Position numbers and translations under genes: made by a program
The notes under the pieces: model-generated
The model's database searches: none
Seen by the model: only the letters and a program-made list of their open reading frames with translations
What the model was told of the DNA's origin: nothing
DNA from: Fratercula arctica
Taxonomy: Eukaryota; Chordata; Aves; Charadriiformes; Alcidae
Direction: 5' to 3'
NCBI GenBank assembly: GCA_947846985.1
Contig: CANTUZ010000002.1
Coordinates: 14,394,087-14,458,086, forward strand
Length of the DNA stretch: 64,000 bases
Shown here: piece after piece, positions 45,501-59,710 of the stretch
How positions within the stretch are numbered: position 1 is the first letter of the stretch
Layout: each line of letters starts with the position of its first letter

Positions 45501-48164
45501 CCCAGTTCTTTCCAGTATTTCCTCTTCCCAGTCATGTTTTCTCCACCTCATTGTTTTGCTCTCGCTTGTCTCTGCAGCTCACCTGAAGGGAGGTGTCCAC
45601 ACCAGCTCTCGGTTACCAGATGAAGCCTCCCCAGTGCCGAGCAGAGCACAAGGACTACTGCATGTTTCCTATGGGCGGTAGGAAAACTGGGCTGGGTGCT
45701 GACATAGCTGTTCCACTTCCAGTTCCAGAATTGTCTCATTGGCTTGGGTATCTCTGACTGATGCCGTGTTGTAGAGAAGTCAAAATCCCTTCAGCATTTT
45801 GGAAATCTTTCCATTGACCTGAAAGGAGAAGGGATTTGGGACCTGAGTTATCCAAATCTTATGGCCAGTATCCTTAATTGAACTGATATTCCAGGCCAAA
45901 AAGTTAAAGTCAAATAAAACCACCGTTTGCCCTCCACTTTCAAAACCCCAGAAAGGTTTGTACACACCAGTAACACAAAACGAATACTAATGTTGAAAGA
46001 AAATAAAAATAATATTACACTTTTAAACACCTCAGAAGGGAAGTTGTGAGTGCAATCTCCATCTGGACTCTGTGTGTGTGTCAGTTAGAGAAAGAAATCT
46101 TTTTCTTTTCCAAGCCTAAAACAGTGAATGAACGTTATTAAATATTTCTTTCTATAATTCTGGCACAATGTGACTCTAGATCTTATTTAGAGTATACTAG
46201 CTAAACTCTGAAGGAAATATAAAGTCATTATAGCTATTTCTGTAGTCTTTTATGCAAGAAGTTGACATACTTTACGCAAGTGGGGATTTTCACTTCACGC
46301 TACCCCTGAGAGTTTGGTGGGGCTATTATTCATATATCATAAACAGGGAGCTGAGGCACAAATAAACATCAATGTTTTCAAGTTTATACATTTATTTTAG
46401 ATTCCCTACTCGAAACACACAAGCTCAGGAATAACAACAATTTTTAGAACACTTTTCAAATGTAACTGACTTCATTTGCAACTGTGAGTGCTCAGTTTTG
46501 GAAAATCTGGCCCCGTGTGACCCAGGTTGGGCAATCAGAAAATGAGTAATACGCAGCAGTGGCTACTGGTGAAAAATTTGGTTTAAGTAAATTGCTTGGC
46601 TCCATCAAAAATGCCACTGATGCAAAGATCTGCATCCCCACAGCATTCAGTTGTCTTAATGATTAGATCATCTTTTCTCTCTCAACACTTCTCTTGCTAC
46701 ATTTACAACACAATTTTGGACTTCTATACCTAATAAGGCAAGAAGCCAATTTGCAGCACACTCATTTGCTACATGATCCTAATTCATTTCTCAAGCACTG
46801 TTTGCCATCATACTGGAGGAAGCAGGTTCTTAGGAAAAAAATGCGATGTAGTGAAATCAATAAAGATTACCCTAATGGGCCCGTATGGGGAAACTTAACC
46901 CCATATGTAAGGGGCAATTAGATGATTGAGATTCTCAATGTGTGTGTAGGTCAGACTCATCTCATAAAGTTTTAGTTATTTAAATCTGGGGTAGGTCATT
47001 AGGGTCTAAGTTTCTCTCACAGTTGGTGGGGACAAGTCTGTCCAACCTGTCCCAGCAATCTATTCAGGGATGTCAAAGTGCTTGATTCTCTCCACACACT
47101 ATTAGTTGTTTGAATTTAGACACATGGAACTTACATACTCAACTCCCAGTTGCTCCCTCCTTTTCCCTGTCTCCATCTCCATGTTTTCTCCTGTCCAGGT
47201 GGCTTTGCCCAGCTTTTACCCAAAGCAGCTTCCATGTCTTAACTTTTTGTGAAAGTTCCCAAGAAACCTGTAAGCCATCCTCTCAAGTATCATCCATTTC
47301 ACTGCCCTCTGAAAGTAGGGAAGAGTTCAAAAATTGTTACCCCATAGAGCACACAATGGATCTCTATGGAATTTGATGATGAAAACATTTTTGGATCATG
47401 AAGTTGGATCGTGCACTTCCTGAGACCTCCAAGGGCCACAGGGCCAGTTCTTTCCAGCTGTTCAGTTTCTATCTAGATTGTAAAAATCCTACCCCTGAAA
47501 GAAAAGTAGTATATCAGCCTATTTTGAATTCTCACATTATGGAAGCCTTACAGCCCCTTTTCTTTTTTTTTTTTTTTTAAGCTATGCTTTACATAGGCAC
47601 AAAAATGTTTTTTCCCCTCATATCACTCTGAGCAACAGGTAAGTATTTTCCTTTTTAATGCCATGAAAAAAAAAGTACTCTTCAGCAGAAAACTGACTTG
47701 GCCAATATCACTTTTTATTTCATAAAGTTATAATGAACTGAAATCAGGGCCAACTAAACTTATCCGTTTTGCCATACCAGCTGCAGTTAAATAAATGATC
47801 ATTAGAAGTGAAATACATTTGCTGTAATTATCTATTCATAAGCTGAACTGAGACAGGAATAGATACGGAATTGATCCTAATGGAGGGTAGGGGGTTATAA
47901 GGCATTTCCTGGGGTTATGACATGTGACATGGGAACACACATGCCCTGTGGCTAATGAGGGCTGGGAGAACTGCATGACCGGAGTCCCCTCTTCCCCATT
48001 TGCTCATTAGACAGCCTGTATCTCTGGGGAGAGGGGAGGAAGGGGGGAGAGGTACCCAAACAAACAAAGGAAATTTTAACCCCAGCTGACTGTACTATTT
48101 CAGGTTTTATAAAGCACTTTGAAACACTAGCAAGGAAGTTCCTAAGCAAACAAATACTGTTATT
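42535..48164. other. Unique AT-rich DNA, no gene seen
   Basis: No supported gene. Contains T runs (43147-43164, 44575-44592, 47564-47578), a short GC-richer piece (45590-45680) and a possible palindromic-family relic (45808-45839). No CR1 seen. Confidence 0.5.
45808..45839 (+). repeat. Possible palindromic-family relic
   Basis: TTTCCATTGACCTGAAAGGA then GAAGGGATTTGGG resembles CCCATTGACTTCAATGGGAG plus AGGATTTGGGCC of the same old repeat family. Confidence 0.35.
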
Positions 48165-48240
48165 GTATTGTTGCTAGCTCAGTTGATAGGGCTCTGATTA
48201 TGACCTGAAGCTGCCTTAGGAAGCCTGACATAAGAAGCAT
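48165..48240 (+). repeat. tRNA-like (SINE-type) relic
   Basis: TTGCTAGCTCAGTTGATAGG then GCTCTGATTATG reads like the 5' part of a tRNA: the D-arm and internal promoter box A (TAGCTCAGTTG). The box B half (GGTTCGANNCC) is not recognisable, so this is not a working tRNA. It is most likely the decayed head of an old tRNA-derived SINE or a tRNA pseudogene. Confidence 0.35.
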
Positions 48241-49168
48241 GTTTGATAGAAAGGATATAAAAGCAAGGAAAAAAAAGCAATATATATAAATGGACACAAA
48301 TTCTGCATGCTCTGCTAGAGTATATAATCAGGTGATTAAAAAGATGTAGTTGTTCATTTAGTGTATTTTATGGCAACATTTTCCAATAAAGAGACACTTA
48401 CCACAAAGCAGAAACAGCTAAAGGTGCTGTAAGTAGCAGTAAAGCTGACACACCGGCACATGCAGAAATTCTATAAATTTAAAAGTTTAGCAATACGCAA
48501 CATCCACACTACTGAATCATACTTAGAACTGAATCAGTAACAAATATTCAATCCTGTGATTTTTACACTGCAGTGAAGATAGGACAGAAGATAAACCACA
48601 AAATCACCTTTTCTCTTGAAGGCTGCCTTCTAAATTCATTCATGATTTTGGTAGAGACCTAACTAAAAGACCCCTTCAGTAAATCAAACTGTTTTCCTTG
48701 GGTTTTTAATTCCAATACATGTTCTCCACGACTATCTCATTAAATTCCTGTAATCCATAATGCCGTAAATGCGCAGAAGCCTACTGACATCTGCCCTGTT
48801 TCATTTGTGATGGTGATTTTACCCACCTGAGGTTACTACGAGACAATAGTACCGAATTGCAAATGCCAATGGTTGTGCTAAATGTTGTTTCTAATTTGAT
48901 ATAACACATAAATTTCATTATAAATAATAGAAATAAATAAAGTGGGCTGACAAAAGTAGAGTAAATAGGAAAAAGAACAGGTAAGTATCCTGAGTTTTGG
49001 GAAAAGACATGAAAAAATACAAAAAGAAAATAAATCTAGACACATTCAACAGTTCCTAATAAATCTATAAGACACCCAAGTGATAAAACCCAGCAGAAAA
49101 ATCTTCCCTTAATATTTAGTTTTCAACTGGAAGCTCCAAATAATTTTTCACAACTTTATGAAAAAGGT

Positions 49169-49216
49169 GTACACACACATACACATATATACATATATAT
49201 ATATGTATGTATATGT
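49169..49216. repeat. Mixed (CA/TA)n simple repeat
   Basis: CACACACATACACATATATAC-like units running into ATATATATATGTATGTATATG. The end part is self-complementary. Confidence 0.85.
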
Positions 49217-52200
49217 AAATATCCTGTAAAGTTTTGTTAAGAATGATTTGCTGGTTACTATAGTAATGAAAGAACTAGACACAGTTTCATCAAATGGAAA
49301 AAGAAATCCTCATTCATTTCATTATAGAGGAATCTGTCATAACTAAAGTCATTATGTTCACTGAGAAATGCATCCTTTTTTTTTTTTTCTGAGAATCTTT
49401 TTCTAGAAGCAGCTGTGATTTATTTATTTTTCCTCTGAATTATTGTGGAAAAGAGAAAGTGTATTATTCACTGCATTTTTTAAATAGTTAAAAGACTGCC
49501 TGCAGCAGAGGATGTCAGCTCCTTTTCAAAGAGTGTGTAAGTCTCAATGAATATATCCGTTGCTTCTGGGGCTTATCCTTTACAGGTGAACAAAGATCTG
49601 TACACCCTTACAGAAACTCACATGCTTCAACCCTGAAAAGCCCCACTGGGTTACATGCAATCCACTAATATTCATGCAAAAAGGTCATGCACTCCTTTTG
49701 TAACAAACTCTTTAGGATGGTATTAAGAATTGTGAATCTTCAGCACTAAAATCAGGGATCTCTGTTGCAATCTCATTGCAGCAGATCGGGGATCTCATTG
49801 GCATTTGCAATTCACTTGTTAAAAAAGCATTTTCTGTGGTTACCAGCTGTACTAAATATTCTTTATCAGATCATTCCCTCCTGGATAGAAGACTTACACT
49901 TATTTATAAGAATTGTATGTCCCAAAATACACATACAGGATGTGACAGTGGACTACAACTTTCTTCCAGATGATGTTGATAAAGACTCTGGGTATGAACA
50001 GAAAACCTGCAGGCTCCATTTTTCATTCAACTCGTAGATCACAGTGATCGATGTCTAATGCAATGTTTCGAGAAACAGCCAGTCCTGCTAAGGGCTATAT
50101 GACTAATCAATATCTAGGAGTTTCTAAGGAAATGTAATATCCCAAGCTAAGTATCTTCCTGCAAAATTGCTTTGGAAAGTTATGTTATTTCCACAAAATC
50201 AGTGTAAATATTTGCAGGCTACAACCAAGAAGCTCCGAGGTATAGAGATTTGTTTCAAGCTGTAACAACTTGAACTTGTTCGGTCACCCAATCAGTGGGC
50301 CTGAGGTAGGATGTGACAGGTTTCCTGAAAGCCACTGTAACATCTCAAATCCTTCCATTATTCATTTTAAATTGCATGTGAAGCAATCTTCAAGATTTAT
50401 TTCTCTGCTTGTTCTTCGACATTCCACAAAAATGTTCTTCTGAGGAAGGAGAGAATTAGTACATTTCCAATACACACTACTGAACAAAGTGCTCCTCTAG
50501 CCTAAACCATCTTTGAATATAAAGAATTGTTTTATTTAACTACTTTTGTGACACACATTATGAGTTTAAAGCCACTGCATCAGCTCCAAGCTGCGCTGTA
50601 TATAAACCTTTCAAATTTTATCCGCTTCTTTAAGATGTTAGCGGAAATCTTTGCATGAATTACTGCTTCAGTCTGCCCAGAGGGAATCTGCTGCCCAGTA
50701 TGGGCTTAAACAGTGTTTAACTAATTCCATAGCCTCTCAAATACAGCTGATTTTTGCAGAGCTCCCCCTCCACCCCCTTTTTTCTTCCATTCTAAATTGT
50801 AGTCTGGGGGCTTAGCACTCAGTTACTAAATCTATGTTTCTTACAGAGGATCAAAATTTAGGAAGAACAGATCCTATCAGTTTTATTCATGCTGGTGTTA
50901 TGCATAAAGCAAAACACTGAGTAGTAAAACAAAACAAAAACAAAAAAAAAAAAAAGAAGAAAGAAATCAAAGCTATTATTTTTCACAATCAGTGACATTT
51001 TTCAAACACTGGAATAATAGAGCTTTAAGTATGTGTCCAAAAATTCCCCATGAGTTGTTATGACTGTATTATTAGTTGATGTCCTTCTAGTTTTGAAATC
51101 TTTTGTATTTTTAATAAAAAAGCTTGACTGCAGACACAATATACAGTTATGGTAAATATAGCCTGTAGACTTACGTATTTTTTAGAAAAGCTCTTGGCCT
51201 TGACTGGAAAATGAATGGTTATGAAAGCAGATAATTTGAGCAAAATGCCAAGTCTTTCGATTTCTTTTCTAGTTGGTAGTGAATGGTGAACTTATTTTGG
51301 AGTGAATGAGTAGCATGATGCCATTACATGGGAATGCACAGTCTGTTAATCACCCTTTGCAAGTCTCCAAGTGTTCTCTGTAAAACTATTGTTGAGAATT
51401 AAAAATTGTTACTCATCTACCTTGAAGGCTTCACAGCTGTAATAAATGTAAAGTATCAGCTACTTCATTTCTTATTTTGTGCTTCCTGCAATTTCCTCAA
51501 AATGAATAAAGTTATAAAGAAATATGGATTGTCCTCTCAGATTGTCCTATTAAATCCTACCAGTTCATAAATAACGAATTCAAGAGCTGGAATTATAAGG
51601 AATTAAAGAGATAACAGTGTTTCTACCTCTGTACTAAGAGTTTCCTTCCTTCTGTGGGAGTGAATCAGTGACTGACAACCAACAAATCTATATTGCCTGT
51701 TAAGAAGTAATATAGATATTGAACATTTTTGATATGAGTTCCCTATTCAAAGTAGCCAATGAAGATTGAATTGATTTATCACCAGGAATAAGATGCGAGA
51801 TTCGCAGATCAGTTCATGAGGTAGAATTTGTTTAACTGACTATAAACCCCAAAGTTTCAATAGATCAGCACCTCTTGGCTCATTTTTACTGTAATGTTTG
51901 CAAAACATTCATTTACCTCTGCTCTATCCCTAGCATGAGCACGCTGCTCACATTAAGCTCAAGCTGAATCAAGGCCCTGTGTTTAACTGTAGAACCTGAA
52001 TGACTGAGTAAAATTCGTCCTACAAATAAGTAAAAGTCACTCTTGTAGACCTCAGCTTTTCTCATTGACATTTTTCTACTATGTAATTTCTTGCCAGTCT
52101 AATATGTACTGCCACTAGCTTTACAGCATTATTACCAATTCACATGACACTCACAGTGTGTCTGCATCTTCAATTTACTGAGTTTCTGAATGAATAATAC

Positions 52201-55200
52201 TGGTAGGTCATAGCTGGCCAAATACTGAAGAAAGCGTTTTCAGGAATATTCATTTGACTTTGAAGTAGCTGTCTCTTTTACCCATCCATACACAGAAGAT
52301 ATTAAAAAAACCCCATATTTTATTAAAAAGAAAAAAAAAAAAGGCTGATAATTTTAATCTGAAAAGTAAGAATTTTTAATTTAAGATTCTAGTTTAAAAC
52401 AGTCGTGCATTATTAACTCCATGACTGTATTATCCTGTCACACAACTTCCAATTGGATGACATCTCCCACAATATAAGACAGTATTTTCCCCTTATTGAG
52501 ACAGTATTATTTATACATTTTGCCATAGTGAACAATTCAGAGAAGGGAATGGAGATCTGACACAATTACAGTTTCATAAAGCACCATGGTGGCACTTCTA
52601 AAATATTCTGCTGCAAAAGAATTCCCTGCAAAAGAAACCATTTTCCACAGAAATTTTGTTAGCACACAGAGATGTACCATTCTGTTCTTCTGTCTTTTGG
52701 TGATTGGTTATAAACTGAATTTTAATCATGAAAGAACACCCGTTATTGTAATTTTTTTTCTATTTTAAACATGTTCTTGTCTTGAAAGGTAGAAGTAAGT
52801 GTAGCAGAAATAGTAATACATAGCATGCGCACATGCCAAAGGCAGAATCATAAGTAACCAAGGCTATCATGGAAGTGAGCTATTGGTTAATAAGCCATAA
52901 GCTTAAATGGTTTTTCTAAACCACTTACCAATAACAAAAACATCAGCAGAATCAAAGATTATCCTAACCAATTGTGAACTGACATGAAGATTACATTTTT
53001 CAGTACAGCATTTCATTGCAACACGTAATCACCCACTCTGTAGCGGATACAGAAAAAGAAATAATTTGGTTAATGTGCAGAAAGGACTGCAGTGTTAGGA
53101 TCAGAGAATCGTAATTTTGCCATCTATGCTTGCCGTCTGTTCAATACCCACTTCATAGGAGGAGTCCCCTGGTATTTCATGCTCATCATGCAATTACTGC
53201 ACCTGGCAAATGGATATGAAAAAGAGAATTTCATGCCCATTGTGATTATATTTTGTAGTTTGAAGCAGGATGCACAGTGGGAGTCAGTGAGTGGAAGGAA
53301 AGTTGAGAAGCTGCTATTTCTTCCAAAGGCAATAGAAAGGCAGTAGCAGAAGAAGGCAAAAGCTCATGCATTTTTACTAACAGACTCCTAAGATTGCTAT
53401 AATACTGAGATAATAGACACAAGCTATTGGGAATATGCTGTAATCACAAGACCTGCTCATTAAACTCCATTAAACCTTTTGTACTTTTCTTTATCTATCA
53501 ATAATGCAAATTACATTTGCTTTTCAAGTAGAACTGCCCTGAATACACTACTTTGCCTACTTGTCTCCTTTAAATATACATCACCAAAAATCCTAGGTGA
53601 TAGGGTCCATAATTGAAATTGTCGAATAAAACTACATTACAGTTATTTAATTGTTATGTCTGGGCTCAGATACTGTATAGAATTCATATAGATTATTTTG
53701 GCAGGGAAATAACTGATTAATACTGATATTGATATTGATACTGCGGAGTTATTTTTAGTTCTTGACATCTTTAATCACATATTGTCAAAATAAGATCTAA
53801 TAGAAAGTGTCCATTACATTAACAGATTATCTTCTGACAACTTTGAAAAAGAAGATGCTAATAAAGAACTTATAAAAAAGATCTTCATTTGTGTTACAGC
53901 TGACCATAAAACATCTCCTTATAAATTTTATACAGTTTCAGCTTAATGTACAAGACAACAGTGTTTGGATTGCTGAGATTTTCCTGTGAGAACTCGAACC
54001 ACAAGATATCAAAGCCTTTTACCTCTTTCTGGCCAAAGAAATCTGACTTGTTTTTTGCACATTGGCTGAGACCACAACAAATCACCTTGTCATTCTCAGC
54101 CCTTCTGAAGAGACTGTTGCTTCGTCATTCAGGCAATAAGTTTGGAGAATGAATAGGGAATTAAACCATGATCTTCCTTTTTTTTTCTGGGAGAACATAA
54201 CTCCTCAGATTTTGTACAGAAGTGACTTCATCACTATAATAGAAATTTTCTGTGCATGCGGAATCCACATAAGCATAAGGTCTGGGTTCTTCTCTAAGGC
54301 CTGAAAACCTTATGATATAACGTTTGACTGCTGGTGGTCAACTCTACCTGATACAGAGTCCTGTTTTAGAGTATTAAAGATGAGAATTTTGAGCTTCCAT
54401 TTTCAAAACCAAAAACTTGTTGAATCACATAAGAAGCAGAACTTTTTTTTTTTTTTTTTTTAATAGTAATTGCAAGACATTTAGTGAAGAAGAAGAAAAA
54501 AGTCAGATGCATTGAAAAATGCCTCCTCTTTTTACAGGTGTCAGTGTCCAGGGTTAGACCTCAGATGACGGGACAGGATCACCACTGAGGCCAGTTACAA
54601 TCTTTGTGCTTCAGATCTCTGTTTTCAGGTTGGCTTAAACTAGACTATAGCCTTAACAAGAGTGGCCACAAAGACAACACTTCCTCTGTGCTGGTAACCA
54701 GAGCATCATTATTTCTAAGGGATCCTGAGCCCTGAGCATTTCCATGAGGGAACAGAGAGTTGGCAATAATGGAGCGTGGGAAGCAAGAAGATCCAAAACT
54801 CCCTAGAGTGTTACTTCTGCACTGTTTTGGTTTGTTTTTCAGAGAAAACTGACTGTCTTTGGAATATGTCAGCTTGTTTCAGGTCCAGAATTCACAGTAT
54901 TTTGCAAACGCTCCAGCTTGGAAGACATCACAAACATTGGGCCTGATCCCTTTCTCATGACATTGGCGTTGCTGATGCTCTCATGGCCTCTCTGAGTAGC
55001 ATTGCTTTTTTCACAAGAATGGGATAGAGGAGATTCAAGACATTGTTTCAGATAAAAGCCTTGACTGCTGGTTAATACCAGAATCGCTACATTTTCTTAA
55101 GCCTGGATACATGTCTCAGCAAGGGCAGTTAATAATTTTTGACGAAGTATACCTGTAAAATGAAGTATGACACATGTCACGTATTGCAGATCTGAACATC

Positions 55201-56800
55201 TTTACTTTTGGATTCTTCTTCCATTCATATAAAAAGCTGATTGTTATTTTAAGTGGTACTGTACAGATCTGCAAACTTTTTTTTTTCTTGGACTAACCTC
55301 TCCATTCTTAAAACATTTTGCATACTGAGGACAAAAGTGTGCTTCACTGGACTTTGGACCAATACTGGTCTTTCTATAGCTCTTGTTCAGTCGGAAAAAG
55401 TCATTTTTAATTCTGTGAATTTCAAGGTGTAGGACATTGAAGGTAAGGCACTTGGAGCCAGCCTGTTCCAAAGCTCACCAAAATCACTGGAAAGAGATTT
55501 TCACTCAGGCCCTTTTATTCACCTAATTCTGACACAAGCATAATCCCATTGACTTTTAAGGAGCTGTTGAAATGTTTAAAATTAGGTTTGTGCTTACTCA
55601 GTTGAAACCTATGAAGGCAGAACACATATACTGGAAGGAATTTTTCCATTAGCATCAAACATGTTTTGCATCCCCCCTCTATAAAAAGGAAAGGAAGAAA
55701 AGAATTGAGTAACACTTAGTCTGACTTTCCTCCTGTGGTTTGCTTTGTTTTTCAGAGACATTCCAGAAATGTATTCCAGATGTTTTCAAATCCTTGTAAC
55801 TTATTTTCCATACTATATATAACTTTTTCTACCATATCTGTTCTCCCTCTCCCTTTCTTTCACTGGTTGCTGTCTCCCTATCTTTTTCTTGTCATTGTCT
55901 TAACATTTTTTTACTCTTAGTTCCAAATGAGTTCATTTGTATTCTTTCAGAGGTCTCGCTTGGAAACATGCATTATCTACTAGAAGACGTATTGTTGCAC
56001 ACACTAGTATCTCTTGCTTTGTGAAGTTCTTAATTAAATAATAACATTTAGTTGCATTAGCTGGATTTTAACAGTTGTAAAGGATATCAACTTCTTACTC
56101 TCAAAACAATAAACAGGCTTTTGAATATTAAATTGGCATTGCATTTAGGCATGCATGCTGTCTGATAAAACACGAATTATAGTCTTACCCAGTACTCACA
56201 ATGTCAAGTGTGTCTAAAAAAGTGTCTCCTTTGTCTGGCTAATTATAAACCCGTTGCTTAATAATTCGTTCCATAAAGGTTGCTTCAGCATTATTTGGCA
56301 ATTTTGTTGTTGGAAAATGTTGCTGTCATGAAACAGAAAGTCGCTGTCAAGCCCTCAGAAGGAGAAAGTAATTTTAATGAAGCCCAGGATATTTTTCCAA
56401 TCATTCAGATGAACTTGGTCAACATTCCTTTCTCCACATGAACTAAACACGTGAAATTTCACCCTTCTCCTCAGGAGCTGCTGCTTGGCAATGATGTTTA
56501 TTCTCTCCTTCCTGAGGTTACAGTTCTGCTCCGCAGAGCTGATGGGAAACTGCCACTCTCCAGTGTTATTGCTGGAAGAAAAGCGTATGGGAACGGGCCA
56601 GAGCTCCACTGGGGGTTCCAGATGCTCACTGAGAAGAAACAGATTTTTCACAGCCCCAGAGTACCTACTCAGGACTTGTTAAAACTCTCTTTATTTAGGG
56701 TAGTGATATTTTTTCTTGGTTGACTAAGTAAAAATAGCTCACAGCAGTACTTACAATATCTGAGCTGCCTTTTTATTTAAAAGGCAGGGAGCCAAACCTA

Positions 56801-56850
56801 ATACGGAGTAAATCAGAGCAACATTGACTTACATCAACCAGGGATCCTGC
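56801..56850 (+). repeat. Old palindromic-family repeat relic
   Basis: ATACGGAGTAAATCAGAGCA followed by ACATTGACTTACATCAACCA resembles GGTGTAAATCAGAGTAACTC-CATTGACTTCAATGGAGTTAC. Confidence 0.45.
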
Positions 56851-58106
56851 CTATCACATTCTAACAAATGCAGATGGCAGATGTTCATCACAGGCATCTT
56901 TTTAAAAGCTTTTTCAAAAAATAGAAGTATTCACATCATCAAGTTTCTTTTTCCCACAACTGAGAACTGCCTGAACCCTGAACACAGATCTATGTAATAC
57001 TCAAATGATGTGGCTCGTTGTGAGGGGTACTGACTTTTTGGAAGTCAGAGGACTTTTTGCCCTTGTTTACAATGTGTTTATCCTGTCAGAGAGGAAAATG
57101 ACTCAGATTGGATCTGAACTTCCACAAAGTTTGAGGTTCTCTGGGATTTGGGTTTTACTTATTATTAATTATTTTATCACAATGGCTCATGGAGGGCTCA
57201 TCTGAGATCAGGAATCCACTGTGGTAGTTCTTGAACACACGTGGAGTGCTCTGTCCCTAGGAGCTTCAAATCAATTAAAAGGGAAAAAAAAATTAACCCA
57301 AAACCAAAAAACCAAACCCCTTCTCACCCCAAAAAAACCCTAGAGAAGTAGTTTCCCCATTTTACAGGTGAACATCTCTGATAAAGTTATTTGCCAAAGC
57401 ATAAGAGAAGACTGTGGGAGAACTGTAGGTCTCGTGAATTTTATCTAACTCTTTAATCACAAAAACTCCTTTATCTTCTAATTTAACCCCACTCTTTTTT
57501 GCAATCCAGAAGGGAATGCTTGAGTATAAAATGAATCAGTCCTGAGCGGTTTCAAAATAGAATAGCTTTGCCATGACTTGTCTAAGGCACAGTAAATACG
57601 ATTCTGTAAGGAATAGTACACCCCGCTGGAAGTGTGCCACCATTATGAGTTTACTTCTGAAATAAAGAAACAAGTTGTCTTTGTTCTAGGCTTGAAATGT
57701 TCAAATATCAGGGCCAACTTTTGTAATGTTTGGAAGCAGAGGGAGGGGAAAGGAGAGGAGGGAAGAAGAGCTTTATTTTTGCAAATTCCGTTCAAATTGA
57801 GAGTTCCAGAAAACAACAAAAAAGAGTGCTTAGGTGGTAGACAGGATGTACCGTGAATAACAATGTATCCTGTGGATATTTACTACCAAATGAAGTTTAA
57901 CTGAAAGGAAAGTGGGAGTCACCACAGCAAGCAATTCCCATCCGATTTCTTAACATGTAAATCAGGAGCACAGAAAGGCCATTTATGGGAGTCTCACCGA
58001 AACAATGGCTTTCCCGGTGCCAAGTGGTGACATCACGCTTCACAAAGGAGAAGGAAGAGGACTGTAAGTGCAGGCTGCCTTGCCAAGAGCTTTGTTTTGT
58101 TTCCAC

Positions 58107-58196
58107 AGAAGGAAAAAAGAAAAAAGAAAAAAAAAAGCAAAGTAGCAATTTTTCTCAAGAATATAACATTACACACAGAGAAAAAAAAAAAAAAAC
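58107..58196. repeat. A-rich low-complexity tracts
   Basis: Two A-rich runs (58112-58136 and 58180-58196) of A with scattered G, separated by unique sequence. Confidence 0.8.
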
Positions 58197-59660
58197 AACT
58201 CTCAAAGAAGTTGTCGTGTGACTACTGAAATGTACTTGCAGCTCTTTACTGTGATTTGCATAGTACTTGCAAAAAAATCAAAACTAATTTTACACTTACA
58301 GTATCCAAGCAAACTGAAAGCAAACACACGCACTCTCACACATGCACAAACACACCCAGGGAGACGAACCCAAGACATGCTCTTTGTGAGCTGCGGTGTT
58401 GAGCTTTTCCAAACTGTAACGCTAACTCCAGCTGTATTTTGCAGGCAACTAAGTTCTGAAACATTATTCCTCTGGCGGTAAACTAATATGCAAATACATG
58501 AAAAGTTTGGTGTTTATACCTTCCAAGAAATCTGGAATTGTTACCTTAGTGTATATAGCTCAAGATCTTGAAGAAATCATGTATCCACAGCACCTATCTC
58601 CTAATTAGATTGGGGTCTTAATAGTTTTTACCCTCAGGAATACCAGAAAATTGGCTGCTTTTTTTTTTTTTTTCTTTCTTTTTCAGTCTTACAAATAGTA
58701 CAAATAAATTAAAACATTGGAACAGATTAAAAGAACTGGAAACTTTCAAGGCTTCTGATTCATAGAAATGAAAAAAAAAAAAAAATAAAAAAAAGAGTTT
58801 TGTTAGTGAACTTACAAGAGCCAGCACTTCTCTCCTCCTTTTCTGTCATGTGGTGTATTATGTAATGTTATAACATATTAGGGAATCCCACAGTAATGAT
58901 TTTCTCTGCCATATAGATGACATTTAATTTGTAAGAGTGTGGATGATTACTACAGTCTGTATATTGTGCTGCTAGCTAACAGGTTTGGGAGGGAGGGAAC
59001 ATGTATGCTTTTCCTAAAAACATGTATTTGGTACCACATGGTTTTAAAAAGCCTGATTCCATTTATGACTTGAATAGTGCTGACAATACAGATGTAGTAA
59101 GGCTCCCCTTATGTCCCAAACATTAAAGCGTTATAAAGACTTTCACTGTGTTTGCTGTGGTTCTGTTCCCAGTCAGAGGCTGGGGTGAAAAGAGTGAAAA
59201 TGAAATTAAACATACACAACAGTGTATCAGAATGTCTCACAAGTGAGATTTTTTTAGTGTCTATTAACACAAAATGAAAGATTTAAAACAAAACAAAACA
59301 ACAAAAAAAAAACCCTACCAAAATTCCCTATGCTTTATTCCCTTATTTATTATTTTTCTTGTGTGTTGTTCATTCCACCATTAATTATAGGAACGCTGTG
59401 AGACAGATGGAGAACTATGTCTTTTAGAGGCTTTTGTAAAGCCGGCTTTTGTTCAAAGCCTTCTCCTGTTAAAGAAAGCCAATACTCAAGGAGAGATCCA
59501 AAATTGCACTTAATGAGCAAAAATACAACTCTGGTGGAATTTATGTGTCTTCACTTTGTAGAGAGACACATCCAAAATCCTCCTTCCTGATCCACTTTAG
59601 GGCTTGAGAGGCTATCAGTGCTCACACATCCTTAGGTACCTCCACTTTTACACAAAAGTC

Positions 59661-59710
59661 CTAGTGACTTGATGGGGTAAGAATGAACCCTATTCCTGCA
59701 GTCATTGATT
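59661..59710 (+). repeat. Old palindromic-family repeat relic
   Basis: CTAGTGACTTGATGGGGTAA followed by GAATGAACCCTATTCCTGCA and GTCATTGA matches the pattern of CATTGACTTCAATGGGG with a downstream CCTGCAGTC seen in old amniote repeats. Confidence 0.4.

Larger units (their letters stand above)
48241..59660. other. Unique AT-rich DNA, no gene seen
   Basis: No supported gene. Holds a CA/TA repeat (49169-49216), A-rich tracts (50925-50965, 58107-58136, 58771-58795), T runs (49377-49389, 54443-54462, 58660-58673) and old palindromic-family traces (55540-55570, 56801-56850). Acceptor-like tracts ending in TTTTTCAG occur at 54841 and 55755, each followed within about 42 bases by a weak donor-like site. 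The enclosed pieces show no coding sense. Confidence 0.5.

Noticed and set aside
46868..46910. TATGGGG...CCCCATA inverted repeat
   Set aside because: Seven base pairs only; expected many times by chance.
54842..55797. Two short pieces after TTTTTCAG acceptors (54842-54881 and 55756-55797)
   Set aside because: Each has a fair acceptor but a weak donor, is about 40 bases long and shows no coding sense. Such pairs occur by chance in T-rich DNA.
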